Shown here one piece after another: positions 1 through 9,112 of a stretch of DNA of 64,000 nucleotides (positions are counted from its first letter, which is position 1; each line of letters begins with the position of its first letter). The stretch spans positions 1 to 64,000 of the forward strand of contig JACPZX010000046.1 in NCBI GenBank assembly GCA_016195325.1, read 5' to 3'. The notes under the pieces are model-generated. The model saw only the letters and a program-made list of their open reading frames with translations, made no database searches and had not been told where the DNA came from. The stretch is from Acidobacteriota bacterium (GTDB taxonomy: Bacteria > Acidobacteriota > Polarisedimenticolia > JACPZX01). Position numbers and translations under genes: made by a program.

Positions 1-1407
1 CGCGTCGTCCAGCCGTCCGGCGTTGGCGTACATCTCGCCGAGGATGGCGTCGTTCTGCGCCCAGAAGGCCGCGTTGTTCCCGGGGTCGCGGTTCACGAAC
101 AGGAAGGCGCCGGCGAGCGCCACCCCCGACACCGCCGCCGCGCGCCCCTCGCGCCGCCGCGCGAGATCGACGAGGGTGACGATCGCCTGGGCGGCGAAGA
201 CGGTGAGAAGCGGCACCGCCGGCATCCGGTACCGCGACTGGGTGAAAAAGATGACGGCGGAGAGGAGGAATGCCGCCACCACGGCGTAGAGTGGAAACAT
301 CTCTCGGAAGCGCCGGGCGGCGAGCGCCATCCCGACCAGCGCGAGCGGCGCCATGAGGCCGAACCCGGCGAGCGGAAGCGACAGCGTCGGCGAGAAGCGG
401 CGGAAGTTCTCGTAGAAGAAGTTGTCCGGGCGCTCGAAGGCGTTCCAGAAGACCGAGAGCTTGTCCCACAGGAGGGGGATCGCCGCTCCAGGGTGCGAGG
501 AGAGGTAGCGCGCTCCCTCGTCCCACCAGAACCGCGACGAATCGCTGCGCGTGACCGGGCGGCCGAGGCGCCGCGCCGCCTCGGCGCGGAAGTCCTCGTG
601 CTCGAAGAAAGGGTCGGGGCGGACGAACGGCGGAGGGGAGTAGCGCCCGGAGGCCCCCTCGTGGTTCCCGGTGTAGAAGTTCTCGCCGCCGCCCGTCGTG
701 ATCAGGACCACCTCGCCGGTGGCGGCCAGGTTGTGAGCCGTCGCGGGGGCCACGGCGACCGCCCAGCCGGCCGCGAAGATCAGGGCGCGCGCCCCTCGTT
801 CGTTCCACGGGACGATCCCCACGGGGAAGATCAGCCACGCCACGACGAGCGGCGCCGCGAGGTTCACGTTTTCGTGCACGAGCGCCGCGAGGCCCAGGAC
901 GAGCCCCGCGAACGCGATCCATCCCTTCCGCCGGCCTTCGGAGACGACGAGGGCCGAGGCGAGGAGGGCCGAGAGGAACATCGCGAGGGTGGTCTTGTTG
1001 ATCTGCCCGTCGTAGAAGAGGGCCGGACCGTACGTCGCGAGGAGGAGCCCGGCGACGAGGCCCGCCGCGCGGCCGGAGAGGCGGCGCGCGAGGACGGTCA
1101 CGAGCGCGCACGTGAGCGCGCCGAGGAAGGCCTGGGCGATCTTCGGGGCGAGAAGTCCCTCCCCGAATATCCGGTAGACGGCGCCGAGGAGGTACGGGTA
1201 GAGCGGGGACATCTCGAAGGGCTGCGCGCCGACCCACTCACCTCTCGCGATGCGGGCGCCCCACTCGTGGTAGTAGAGCGGGTCCAGTCTCAGAAAGGAT
1301 CCGAGCCCGGCGATCTCGATGTCGCGCACGTAGGCGAGCCGGAGCCCGATCGCGAGGACGAAGACGGCGCCTGGGTCGATCCACGGGTGAGACCTGCGTT
1401 CGGACAT
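1..1407 (-). CDS. GT-C family membrane glycosyltransferase (ArnT/PMT-like), 3' end outside window
   Basis: Reading leftward from an ATG at 1407, the frame stays open to base 1, giving 469 codons with the C-terminus missing. The N-terminal region has the acidic/tyrosine signature RLDPLYYHEWG of GT-C glycosyltransferases that use polyprenyl-phosphate sugars, then PLYPYLLG and about ten hydrophobic segments. A soluble part near residues 240-300 includes FYTGNHEGASGRYSPPPF. The last visible residues (NAGRLDDA) look like the start of a TPR, so the full protein may end in TPR repeats. Role: transfer of a sugar to a lipid or protein on the outer face of the membrane (family knowledge); the substrate is unknown. 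It is divergent from the FHA kinase at 1451 and a TACGAT -10 box lies 9 bases before its start. Confidence 0.8.
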   Translation of the reverse strand, partial: MSERRSHPWIDPGAVFVLAIGLRLAYVRDIEIAGLGSFLRLDPLYYHEWGARIARGEWVGAQPFEMSPLYPYLLGAVYRIFGEGLLAPKIAQAFLGALTCALVTVLARRLSGRAAGLVAGLLLATYGPALFYDGQINKTTLAMFLSALLASALVVSEGRRKGWIAFAGLVLGLAALVHENVNLAAPLVVAWLIFPVGIVPWNERGARALIFAAGWAVAVAPATAHNLAATGEVVLITTGGGENFYTGNHEGASGRYSPPPFVRPDPFFEHEDFRAEAARRLGRPVTRSDSSRFWWDEGARYLSSHPGAAIPLLWDKLSVFWNAFERPDNFFYENFRRFSPTLSLPLAGFGLMAPLALVGMALAARRFREMFPLYAVVAAFLLSAVIFFTQSRYRMPAVPLLTVFAAQAIVTLVDLARRREGRAAAVSGVALAGAFLFVNRDPGNNAAFWAQNDAILGEMYANAGRLDDA

Positions 1408-1416
1408 GCGCGCGCG

Positions 1417-1444
1417 ATCGTACCACGGGGCCCGGCGATATAAT
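1417..1444. promoter_or_regulatory. Divergent -10 elements between the glycosyltransferase and the FHA kinase
   Basis: On the plus strand TATAAT at 1439-1444 ends 6 bases before the ATG at 1451. On the minus strand TACGAT (1422 down to 1417) ends 9 bases before the ATG at 1407. Neither start has a purine-rich ribosome binding site. If these are -10 boxes, transcription begins at or next to both start codons (leaderless). No good -35 was seen for either. Confidence 0.5.
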
Positions 1445-1450
1445 CTTCCC

Positions 1451-3214
1451 ATGGCCTGCCTCGTCTTCTCCGACAACAACGGCCGACAGATCGTGCACGC
1501 GCTCGAGCGGGATGTCGTCTCCCTCGGACGCGCCTCGGACAACGACATCGTCTCGCACGATCTCCGCGTCTCGCGACACCACGCGAGCGTCGTCAGGATG
1601 GGGAGCGTCTTCTCGATCCGCGACGCCGGGTCGAGCCTCGGCGTCTTCGTCAACAACCGCCGCGTCGACGAGTGCGAGCTGCGGGACGGCGACCTGATCC
1701 GGCTCGGCGACTCCCTCTACTCATTCGTGGACGCCGCCCCCACTGCGATGCAGACGACGGTGGGCGACCATCCCGGACCGGCCGCTCTCCTGGGCAGCGC
1801 CCTGGTCGCCGAGGCGTGGGAGGCGGTCGAACGCCTCCGGAAGATCGGCGCGGGAGGCGCCGGGTTCGAGCAGGGGCTTCACGGCCTCGAGGCGGCTCTC
1901 GGCGACCTGCGCCTCGGCATCGCGCGCATCGAGCGGGCGCGGCGGATGATGCAGACGCTGTACGAGATCGGGCGGGTGGTGAACTCGTCGGTCGATCGCG
2001 GCAACCTGATCGATCTCATCCTCGATCTGGCTCTGAAGGTCATCGGCGCCGATCGCGGCTTCGTCATGCTCGCGGGGGCGCCGAGCGAGGGGTTGACGCT
2101 GCGCGCGCACCGCAACATGGGCGAGGAGATCTCGTCGGCCGGAGCGCGCACGATCTCCACCGGGATTGCCCGGCAGGTCGCGGCGTCGGGCGCCCCCGTC
2201 CTCACCTCGGACGCCCAGAGCGACGAGCGCTTTCGCGATCACAAGAGCGTCGTGAACTTCCGGATCCGGTCGGTGATCTGCGTGCCGCTCGTGGAGCGGG
2301 ACGGCCGCGTGCTCGGCGTGATCTACGTCGACAGCCGCACGGCCGGCGCCGGGTTCGACGAGGAGGATCGGGATTTTCTCCTGGCGTTCGCCAACTACGC
2401 GGCGATCGCCCTCGAGAACGCCCGGCTCGTGAGCGAGGCGGGCGCCCGGGCGCGCATGGAGGAGGAGCTGCGCGCGATGCGCCGGCTCGACGAGATGAAG
2501 TCCGAGCTGATGTCCATCGTCGCGCACGACGTGCGGACGCCCCTCACCTCCATCCGGTCGTACGCGGAGATCCTCGCCGACGACTTCGACGAGATGCCGC
2601 CCGAGCAGCGGCGGACCTTTCTCGAGAGGATCGTGCGCGAGGCCGATCGCCTCGATCGCCTCACGAGCAACTACCTCGACCTCGCGAAGATCGAGGCGGG
2701 GAAGATGGACCTTCACGTGGCGGCGCTGGCCCCCGCCTCCCTCGTGCGGGAGACGTGCGAGGCCTTCGAGGGGCTGGCGGCCGAGCGGGGGCTGGCGCTC
2801 GTCGCCGAGACCTCCGGCGCCCCCCCGGACCTTGCCGGAGATCGCGATCGACTCCTGCAGGTGCTCAGCAACCTCGTGAGCAACGCGCTGAAGTTCACCG
2901 AGGCCGGAGGGCGGGTGACGGTGACCGCGGGCGCCGGCGAGCTTCCCGGATCCCGCGCCGCGGCCGTCTTCGAGGTGAGAGACACCGGTCGCGGGATCGC
3001 CCCCGCGGATCTCGAGCGCCTCTTCCGCAAGTTCTCGCAGATCGCGGAGGGGCCCGGCCGGCCCCGCGGAACGGGGCTCGGCCTCGTCATCGCGCGCGAG
3101 ATCGTCGAGATGCACGGCGGGAGGATCGGCGTCGAGTCGTCGCCGGACGGCGGAAGCCTCTTCACGTTCGCTCTGCCGATCGCCGGCCCTGAAGGGGGCG
3201 GGGAGGCGCGTTGA
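1451..3214 (+). CDS. FHA-GAF sensor histidine kinase
   Basis: Soluble 587-residue kinase. An FHA domain spans about residues 10-90 (SLGRASDNDI, SRHHASV), which normally binds phosphothreonine. A GAF domain (about 150-325) follows. Next come a HisKA dimerisation domain with the phospho-acceptor His in IVAHDVRTPL and a complete HATPase (N box LVSNALKF, G1 DTGRGIA, F box FRKFSQ, G2 GTGLGL). There are no membrane segments, so it senses a cytoplasmic cue. The frame extends upstream to 1406, but conserved FHA sequence starts at the ATG at 1451 and a perfect TATAAT sits 6 bases before it, so I use 1451. The stop overlaps the next gene (TTGA). No cognate response regulator is adjacent. Confidence 0.88.
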   Translation: MACLVFSDNNGRQIVHALERDVVSLGRASDNDIVSHDLRVSRHHASVVRMGSVFSIRDAGSSLGVFVNNRRVDECELRDGDLIRLGDSLYSFVDAAPTAMQTTVGDHPGPAALLGSALVAEAWEAVERLRKIGAGGAGFEQGLHGLEAALGDLRLGIARIERARRMMQTLYEIGRVVNSSVDRGNLIDLILDLALKVIGADRGFVMLAGAPSEGLTLRAHRNMGEEISSAGARTISTGIARQVAASGAPVLTSDAQSDERFRDHKSVVNFRIRSVICVPLVERDGRVLGVIYVDSRTAGAGFDEEDRDFLLAFANYAAIALENARLVSEAGARARMEEELRAMRRLDEMKSELMSIVAHDVRTPLTSIRSYAEILADDFDEMPPEQRRTFLERIVREADRLDRLTSNYLDLAKIEAGKMDLHVAALAPASLVRETCEAFEGLAAERGLALVAETSGAPPDLAGDRDRLLQVLSNLVSNALKFTEAGGRVTVTAGAGELPGSRAAAVFEVRDTGRGIAPADLERLFRKFSQIAEGPGRPRGTGLGLVIAREIVEMHGGRIGVESSPDGGSLFTFALPIAGPEGGGEAR

Positions 3215-5175
3215 CCCGCGCGCGCCGCGCCGCCCTCCTCGCCGCCCTCGTCGTCGCCGCGCTCGTCCCCAGGCTCTACCACGTCCGCTCTCCGTTCATG
3301 ACCTTCGCGGATCACAACACGGCGAACTTCTCGATCTTCGCGCGCAACTACCTCGAGCACGGCTATCTCGCGACGCGGTTCGGCCAGGTGCGGACCATCG
3401 GCCCGGCGGGACCTCACGATCTGACGTTCTTCGCCCATCATCCGCCGACGATCGCCCTTCTGACGTCACTGGCCTTCCGGGCGTTGGGCGTGACGGAGTG
3501 GGCGGCGCGGCTCATGCCGCTCGTGCTCTCGGCCCTCACGTGCCCCGTCCTCTTCGTTCTTTCGAGCCGGATGGCCGGCGCGGGCGCCGGGACCGTGGCC
3601 GCGCTCCTCTTCGCCTTCGCCCCGGGGGCGGTCTACTACGGGCAGATGCTCGATCACGAGGCCTTCGTCACCTTCTTCGGTCTCCTCGCGATCGCCGCGT
3701 GGCTCCGCCACGAGGGGACGGGCTCCATCGCCGCCTGGCGCGCCTGCCTCGGTCTCGTCGTCGTGACGACGCTCATCGACTGGCCCGGCGCCTACCTCGC
3801 GCCCGCCCTCGCGATCGCGTCGTGGATCGCCCCCGCGACGCGCGCGCGATCCCTCGGGATGGCCGCGGCTCTCGTCGCGTCCGCGGGGGGAGCGCTCGCG
3901 GCGGTCGGCCTGCACATCCTGGCGATCTCCGGCTCGTTCCAGGATCTCCTGGCGTCGCTCTCGCTCAGGGTCCTTTCGAGCCCGCAGCTCCCGTTCACGT
4001 GGGGCGAGTACCTCTACCGGATTCGCATCAATCTCGAGTACGCCCTCACGCCGCCGATCGCGTGGATGGCGGCGGCGGGGGTCGCGCTCCTTGCGGCGAG
4101 GCTCGTGTGGCGGCGGACGGTCGGGGAGGCCGGGGCGCTCGCAGCAGCCGTCGCGGTCTTCTGCGGCGCGCACCACGTCGTCTTCACCAACGCCTGTCAC
4201 TACAACGAGCACCTCGTCTACTACCTGCTCCCCCTCGCGACGCTCGGCGCCGTGATGCTCCCCGCGTCGCTCGGCGAGATCGCCGCGGCGGTGTCTCCGG
4301 TCGCCGGAGCGGCGGTATCGGTTCTTGCGGCGGCGGCGCCGATGGCGCTCTTCCTCTCCCAGGCCCCCGCCCAGACGCGCTCGTACTTCAATGACGTCAG
4401 CGTCCCCGGCTGGCCGCTTCTCGGGCAGGCGCTCCACGACGCGGTGCCGGAGGGGGGCGTCCTCCTGACGCACGGCGAGATCGCCTCGCCGCAGATGCTC
4501 CACTACCTCGGGCGCGAGAGATACAACGGCGTCGCCGCCGGCGATCTTCCCGAGTCGGGTCGGCGAGGAGCTTGGTTCCTCGCGGACCGGAACGACGACC
4601 TCGGGGAGGGGCTGCGGGCGCGCCTCGCGCCGTTCCCCGCGGGGCCCATTCTGAACTTCGAGCTGCGCGACCTGACGTCCGGTGCGAAAGCACCCGACAC
4701 CGGACCCCTGCGCCCGCCGGATGCCGAGTGGAGGCCGGTCGAGGTGCGCTTCGGCGACGCGATCGAGCTCACGATGATCGCGTTCGCCGCGCCCCCGCGG
4801 CCCGCGGCGCGCGTTCCCGCGCTCGCGGAGTACCTCGGCGTTCCCTGGACTCCGGCTCTGGCCGCCGGCCGCGTCGTGCATGCGTCGTTCGTCTGGGAGC
4901 GCCTCGACGCCCGCGCGGCGGCGCTCGCCCCGGAGTACGCCCTCGTCGAGCGCGTCTCAGGGGCGCGCGCGCCGCTCATGTGGCCGCTCGCCGCGCCCGC
5001 GTCGGACCTCGCGCCGCTCCCGACAGGTGCAATCGCGCGTCACGAGATCGACTGGTTCCTCGGGGAGTGGCTCCCGGCCGGCACCTACGATCTGGAGGTC
5101 GGTGTGCGCGACGGCAAGAAGAGCTTGGCGGCGAGCGGCACCACCGCCTTTGGCTCGGTCACGATCCACGATTGA
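3211..5175 (+). CDS. GT39-like membrane glycosyltransferase
   Basis: This 654-residue protein starts at TTG, overlapping the stop of the kinase gene and preceded by GGGGAGG. After a first membrane helix comes TFADHNTANFSIFARNYL, the loop that in GT39/ArnT-like enzymes carries the catalytic acidic residue. FFAHHPPTIALLTS and about nine more hydrophobic segments follow to residue 395. The C-terminal 260 residues are soluble, probably periplasmic. The likely role is transfer of sugars from lipid-phosphate donors at the outer face of the inner membrane; acceptor unknown. Overlap with the FHA kinase implies co-transcription. The family is confident, the substrate is not. Confidence 0.78.
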   Translation: MTRARRAALLAALVVAALVPRLYHVRSPFMTFADHNTANFSIFARNYLEHGYLATRFGQVRTIGPAGPHDLTFFAHHPPTIALLTSLAFRALGVTEWAARLMPLVLSALTCPVLFVLSSRMAGAGAGTVAALLFAFAPGAVYYGQMLDHEAFVTFFGLLAIAAWLRHEGTGSIAAWRACLGLVVVTTLIDWPGAYLAPALAIASWIAPATRARSLGMAAALVASAGGALAAVGLHILAISGSFQDLLASLSLRVLSSPQLPFTWGEYLYRIRINLEYALTPPIAWMAAAGVALLAARLVWRRTVGEAGALAAAVAVFCGAHHVVFTNACHYNEHLVYYLLPLATLGAVMLPASLGEIAAAVSPVAGAAVSVLAAAAPMALFLSQAPAQTRSYFNDVSVPGWPLLGQALHDAVPEGGVLLTHGEIASPQMLHYLGRERYNGVAAGDLPESGRRGAWFLADRNDDLGEGLRARLAPFPAGPILNFELRDLTSGAKAPDTGPLRPPDAEWRPVEVRFGDAIELTMIAFAAPPRPAARVPALAEYLGVPWTPALAAGRVVHASFVWERLDARAAALAPEYALVERVSGARAPLMWPLAAPASDLAPLPTGAIARHEIDWFLGEWLPAGTYDLEVGVRDGKKSLAASGTTAFGSVTIHD

Positions 5176-5195
5176 GCCCTTCGGCCGCGGTCCGG

Positions 5196-5225
5196 TTGCC
5201 GCTCCGACGGGGCGTGCGATATCCT
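5196..5225 (+). promoter_or_regulatory. Predicted sigma-70-type promoter of the CBS-domain gene
   Basis: TTGCCG (5196-5201), 18 bases, then TATCCT (5220-5225). Transcription would start near 5232, leaving a 55-base leader that ends in the ribosome binding site GGAGGAAGGTGA before the ATG at 5287. Confidence 0.45.
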
Positions 5226-5286
5226 GCGCGGCGCGGCCGCCCGGGAGCGGTGCAGGGCGCGATCCGTCGCTGCCGGAGGAAGGTGA

Positions 5287-5697
5287 ATGAAGGTCGCCGA
5301 TCGGATGATCAAGCAGGTCGTCACACTCGGAGAGAACGCGACGCTCCGGGACGCCCTGCTCGCCTTCCAGAAGCACCACATCCGGCACGTGCCGATCGTC
5401 GAGGGGGGGAAGCTCGTCGGCATCATCACCGATCGCGACCTGAAGCGCGCGACCCCGTCGCCTTTTTCGGGCGCCGATCGCGAGACCTTCGAGCGGGTCG
5501 TCGACTCCACGCGCGTCGGGCAGATCATGACCCGCAATCCCTACACCGTCACCCCCTCGACCCCCCTTCGCGACGCCGTGAAGGTCCTCCACGATCGCAA
5601 GTTCGGTGCGCTGCCCGTCGTGGACGGCGAGACGCTCGTCGGGATCGTGACGGCGACCGACATGCTCAAAGACCTCTACGATCTCCTCCAGGACTGA
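5287..5697 (+). CDS. Two-CBS-domain protein
   Basis: This 136-residue protein consists of a tandem CBS pair (Bateman module): MKVADRMIKQVVTL..HIRHVPIV..GIITDRDL for the first and VGQIMTRNPYTVTPS..FGALPVVDG..LVGIVTATDML for the second. Stand-alone CBS pairs bind adenine nucleotides such as AMP, ATP or S-adenosylmethionine and often modulate other proteins; the partner cannot be read here. It has its own promoter and a strong GGAGGAAGG ribosome binding site, and is not overlapped by its neighbours. Length is typical of the family. Confidence 0.88.
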   Translation: MKVADRMIKQVVTLGENATLRDALLAFQKHHIRHVPIVEGGKLVGIITDRDLKRATPSPFSGADRETFERVVDSTRVGQIMTRNPYTVTPSTPLRDAVKVLHDRKFGALPVVDGETLVGIVTATDMLKDLYDLLQD

Positions 5698-5758
5698 CCG
5701 TCACACATCCTCCGGCGCCGCGCCGCGCGATGCCGCCGCCCCGTGGAGTCCCGACCGC

Positions 5759-7201
5759 ATGAAGACCGCCGGCGCCGCGCCCGTGAAGAAGGGGGACGAG
5801 CTGGTCCTCCGCATCGAGGATCTCGCCTACGGGGGGCCCGGCGTCGCGCGCCACGACGGGTACGTCGTGATGGTGAGGCGGGCCCTTCCCGGGGATCTCG
5901 TCCGGGCCGAGGTGACGAGGCTCCAGCGCTCGCACGCCGAGGCGAAGAGGATCGAGATCCTCGAGCCGTCGCCGCAGCGCGTCGAGGCGCGGTGCGATCA
6001 CTTCGGCGTCTGCGGTGGGTGCCGCTGGCAGGATCTCGACTACGCCGCGCAGCTCGAGTGGAAGAAGAGGCAGGTCGTGGAGGCGGTGAAACGGATCGGA
6101 AAGCTCGAGGATCCGATCGTCGACGACACGCTTCCCTCGCCCGACGTCTTCTTCTATCGGAACAAGATGGAGTTCTCGTTCGGGCGCGACGCCTCGGGGA
6201 AGATGATCCTGGGGCTCCACCCGGCGGAATCGTACGAGGAGGTGTTCGACCTCTCCCGATGCCACCTCGAATCGCCCCTCTCCAACGAGCTGGTCGCCTT
6301 CGTCCGGGAGGCCTGCGGCGCCGCGGGGCTCGCCCCGTACGACGTGAAGACGCACCAGGGATTCCTGCGGTATCTCGCGATCCGCGAGGGGAAGTTCACG
6401 GGCGAGACGATGGTGAACCTCGTCACGTCCGAAGGTGAGGCGGACGCCGTGCGGGAGATCGCGCGGGCGACCGCGGCGAGGTTTCCCGCGGTCGTCTCGT
6501 TCATCCGGAGCGTCAACGCGCGCCGCGCGACGGTGGCGGTCGGGGATCGAGAGGAGGTCCTGCACGGGCGCGGTTACATCACGGAGCGGATCGCGGGGGC
6601 GACGTTCGAGATCACCGCATCGTCGTTCTTCCAGACCAACCCGAGGCAGGCGGAGCGCCTGTACGCCGCCGCGCTCGACGCCGCCGGGATCCTCCCCGAG
6701 GACCGCGTGCTCGATCTCTACTCGGGGACGGGCACGATCTCGATCCTCGCCTCGCGCGTCGCCGCGGAGGTGCGCGGCGTCGAGTCGCAGCCCGATTCCG
6801 TGCGCAACGCCGAGCGCAACGCCCTCCTCAACGGAGTGCGGAACTGCTTCTTCATCAAGGCGGAGGCGCGGAAGGCGCTGGCGGCGATGGGGTCCGACAA
6901 GCACCCCCCGACGATCGTCATCGTGAACCCGCCGAGGGCCGGGCTGAACCAGTCGGTGATTCACCACATGCTGCGCCTGAGGCCCCGGCGCCTCGTGTAC
7001 GTCTCGTGCAACCCCGCCACGCTCGCGCGGGACCTCAACCAGATCTGCGATCGGGACTACTCGCTCATCCGCGTGAGACCCGTGGACATGTTCCCGCACA
7101 CCTTCCACGTGGAGTGCGTCGTCCAGGTGGATCGCACGCCCGGGACGCGGCTCGGGCGGGCGGCGGCGAAAGACGAGGAAGGAGCCCAGGATGCCGAATA
7201 G
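5759..7201 (+). CDS. rlmD: 23S rRNA (uracil-5-)-methyltransferase, RlmD/RumA family
   Basis: A 480-residue SAM-dependent enzyme that methylates C5 of a uridine in 23S rRNA (family knowledge). An N-terminal TRAM domain (residues 10-75) is followed by the iron-sulfur cysteines CDHFGVCGGC with a fourth Cys in LSRCHLES. The Rossmann fold follows (VLDLYSGTGTISI, then IVIVNPPRAGL). The catalytic cysteine motif YVSCNPATLARDL is near residue 420, and the usual C-terminal DMFPHTFHVECV is present. All catalytic elements are intact. The stop overlaps the start of the zinc-ribbon gene. RlmD versus RlmC/TrmA-type specificity cannot be settled from sequence alone. Confidence 0.88.
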   Translation: MKTAGAAPVKKGDELVLRIEDLAYGGPGVARHDGYVVMVRRALPGDLVRAEVTRLQRSHAEAKRIEILEPSPQRVEARCDHFGVCGGCRWQDLDYAAQLEWKKRQVVEAVKRIGKLEDPIVDDTLPSPDVFFYRNKMEFSFGRDASGKMILGLHPAESYEEVFDLSRCHLESPLSNELVAFVREACGAAGLAPYDVKTHQGFLRYLAIREGKFTGETMVNLVTSEGEADAVREIARATAARFPAVVSFIRSVNARRATVAVGDREEVLHGRGYITERIAGATFEITASSFFQTNPRQAERLYAAALDAAGILPEDRVLDLYSGTGTISILASRVAAEVRGVESQPDSVRNAERNALLNGVRNCFFIKAEARKALAAMGSDKHPPTIVIVNPPRAGLNQSVIHHMLRLRPRRLVYVSCNPATLARDLNQICDRDYSLIRVRPVDMFPHTFHVECVVQVDRTPGTRLGRAAAKDEEGAQDAE

Positions 7202-7394
7202 CTCCGACACGTTCAAGACCGGCGAGATGGTCCTCAGGGCCGGCGAGTTCGAGTGCCTGATCTGCCGATCGATGGGGAAGAGGACGTCCGTGCCGCTCGA
7301 GAAGGACGCCATCGTCCCGTTCTGCCCGGGTTGCGAGACCAAGGACGCGACGTACGAGTTCACGGGAGCCCCGAAGGGATCGCGAAGGAAGTGA
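7191..7394 (+). CDS. Small zinc-ribbon protein
   Basis: A 67-residue protein with two CxxC pairs (ECLICRS near residue 22 and FCPGCET near 46), consistent with one zinc-ribbon site, preceded by FKTGEMVLRAGEF, which resembles the N-terminus of YjzC-like small zinc-finger proteins. The start ATG lies inside the end of rlmD and a GGAAGGAG ribosome binding site precedes it. Its stop overlaps the GTG of the next gene, so three genes are translationally linked. Function unknown; an RNA- or protein-binding accessory role is a guess. Confidence 0.72.
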   Translation: MPNSSDTFKTGEMVLRAGEFECLICRSMGKRTSVPLEKDAIVPFCPGCETKDATYEFTGAPKGSRRK

Positions 7395-9052
7395 TCCCGC
7401 GGCCGGGCGCGCTGAGATTCGCCCCGGTCGCGCTCCTGGCGGTGGCGATTCCCCTGGCCGCCTACGCCCCCGCCCTCGGCGGGGGGTTCATCTCCGACGA
7501 CGTCGCCCTCGTCGCCGGGAACGCCGCCGTGCGATCGGTCGGCGCCGCCCTCGCGGCTTTCGGGCGCTCGTACTGGTTCGGCCTGAAGTCGGTGGAGCCC
7601 TACTACCGCCCACTCCCGATCGTCTCGTACGCGATCGAGCGCGCGATCTGGGGCGGCGGGGCGCCGGCGCACCACGCCACGAACGTCGCCCTCCACGCCG
7701 CGTGCGCTCTCCTCGTCGGGCTGCTCGTCGCGGGGCTCGCCCGCGCGCGGGGTCTCGGGGAGGGAGCGACGGCCGCCGCCGCGGCGATCGCCGCGGCTCT
7801 CGCGGCGGCCCATCCGATCCACTCGGAGCCGGCGGCGGCGATCTTCGGGCGCCCGGACCTTCTCGCGTCGCTCCTGGCGCTCGCGTTCCTCAATCTCGCG
7901 ATCCGCGGTCACCTGGCGATGGCTCTCCCGTGCCTCGCCCTCGCGCTCTTCTCGAAGGAGTCGGCGGTCGGGCTGGCGCTTATCGCGCCGTTCGCGCTTC
8001 GGGAGGGCGAGCGCGCCTCAGGCAAGCCGGCGAGTTCCGGGAGGACCTTGCTCGCATTCCTGCTCCCGATGACGATTCTCTCCGGCTACCTCGTGATGCG
8101 TTACCGCGCGATCGGCCTCGGCCTCGATGCCGCGGCGGTCAGCCGGCTCGACAACCCACTGCTCGGCGCCCCGGGCGCCGCGCGGTGGCTCACTCCGATT
8201 GCGGTCGTCGCGCGGTACGCCAGCTTGTGGCTCTGGCCCGCTCGCCTGTGCGGCGATCACGGTTTCGATACCGTCCCTCTCGCCGCGTCGGTTCTCGACG
8301 GCCACGTCGTCGCGGGGGCGGCGATTCTGCTGGCGGGGGGCGCGGCGCTCGTCGCCTTCATCCGGACGCGCTCGCCTCTGTGGATTCCCCTCTCGGCCGC
8401 CGCGCTCGCCTTCGCGCCCGCGTCGAACCTCGTGGTGCTCGCCCCCGTGCTGATGGCCGAACGGGTCGTGTACCTCCCGTCGCTCCTCCTGATCGCGATT
8501 CTTGGCGCCCTCCTCGCCGAGGCGCTCTCGCGGATTCCCTCGCGCGCCGCGGCGGCCGGGGTCTGCGGCGCCGCGGCCCTCGTCATCGGCGCCGCCGGCG
8601 TGCGGACGCACGCGAGGGCGGCGGAGTTCGCGAGCGACCTCTCGTTCTACGGGAGCGATGTCGCGACGTGCCCGGCGTCGGCCAAGGCGCAGTTCAACTT
8701 CGGGAACGCCCTGGCCCGAAGCGGGCGTGAGGGAGAGGCCCTCGTCGCGTACGCGGAGGCGGCGAGGATCGCCCCATGGCTCGCCATCGCGCACAACAAC
8801 CTCGGGATGTCGTATCTGCGGCTCGGGAGATTCAAGGAGGCCGAGCCGGCGTTCCGCGACGCGGTCGCGCAGGACCCGGGCCTCCTGAGCCCGCACGAGA
8901 GCCTCGCCGGGCTCCTCTACCAGGACGGCCGGCTCGAGGAATCGCGGGTCGAGGCGACGCGGGCTCTCGAGCTCGCGCCGAACCCGGCGGACGCCGGGCA
9001 GCTCCGGGACCTGATCCGGACGATCGAGGGGCGGTTGCGGGACGGGAGGTGA
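7391..9052 (+). CDS. TMTC-like membrane protein with C-terminal TPR repeats
   Basis: A 553-residue protein with about ten membrane helices, then two or three TPR units from about residue 435 (AKAQFNFGNALARSGREGEA, WLAIAHNNLGMSYLRLG). The N-terminal FISDDVALVAGN, YYRPLPIVSYAIE and HHATNVALHAACALL match the acidic motif and loops of TMTC-type GT-C glycosyltransferases. I chose the GTG at 7391 because it overlaps the previous stop (GTGA) and directly precedes the first helix; the frame is open further upstream to 7253 but that part is the zinc-ribbon gene in another frame. Likely role: membrane-bound transfer of a sugar, or a scaffold; donor and acceptor unknown. Confidence 0.78.
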   Translation: MIPRPGALRFAPVALLAVAIPLAAYAPALGGGFISDDVALVAGNAAVRSVGAALAAFGRSYWFGLKSVEPYYRPLPIVSYAIERAIWGGGAPAHHATNVALHAACALLVGLLVAGLARARGLGEGATAAAAAIAAALAAAHPIHSEPAAAIFGRPDLLASLLALAFLNLAIRGHLAMALPCLALALFSKESAVGLALIAPFALREGERASGKPASSGRTLLAFLLPMTILSGYLVMRYRAIGLGLDAAAVSRLDNPLLGAPGAARWLTPIAVVARYASLWLWPARLCGDHGFDTVPLAASVLDGHVVAGAAILLAGGAALVAFIRTRSPLWIPLSAAALAFAPASNLVVLAPVLMAERVVYLPSLLLIAILGALLAEALSRIPSRAAAAGVCGAAALVIGAAGVRTHARAAEFASDLSFYGSDVATCPASAKAQFNFGNALARSGREGEALVAYAEAARIAPWLAIAHNNLGMSYLRLGRFKEAEPAFRDAVAQDPGLLSPHESLAGLLYQDGRLEESRVEATRALELAPNPADAGQLRDLIRTIEGRLRDGR

Positions 9053-9112
9053 TCGGTGGGCCGCCGGGTTCCTCTCGTCATCGCGGCGCTCCCAAGCTAG
9101 ACTGGGCCGCCC

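Noticed and set aside
493-1443. A 316-codon plus-strand frame at the left edge
   Set aside because: Antisense of the partial glycosyltransferase, whose membrane helices and GT-C motifs are clear.
5666-7912. A 748-codon minus-strand frame
   Set aside because: Antisense of rlmD and its neighbours; charged low-complexity composition and no conserved motif.
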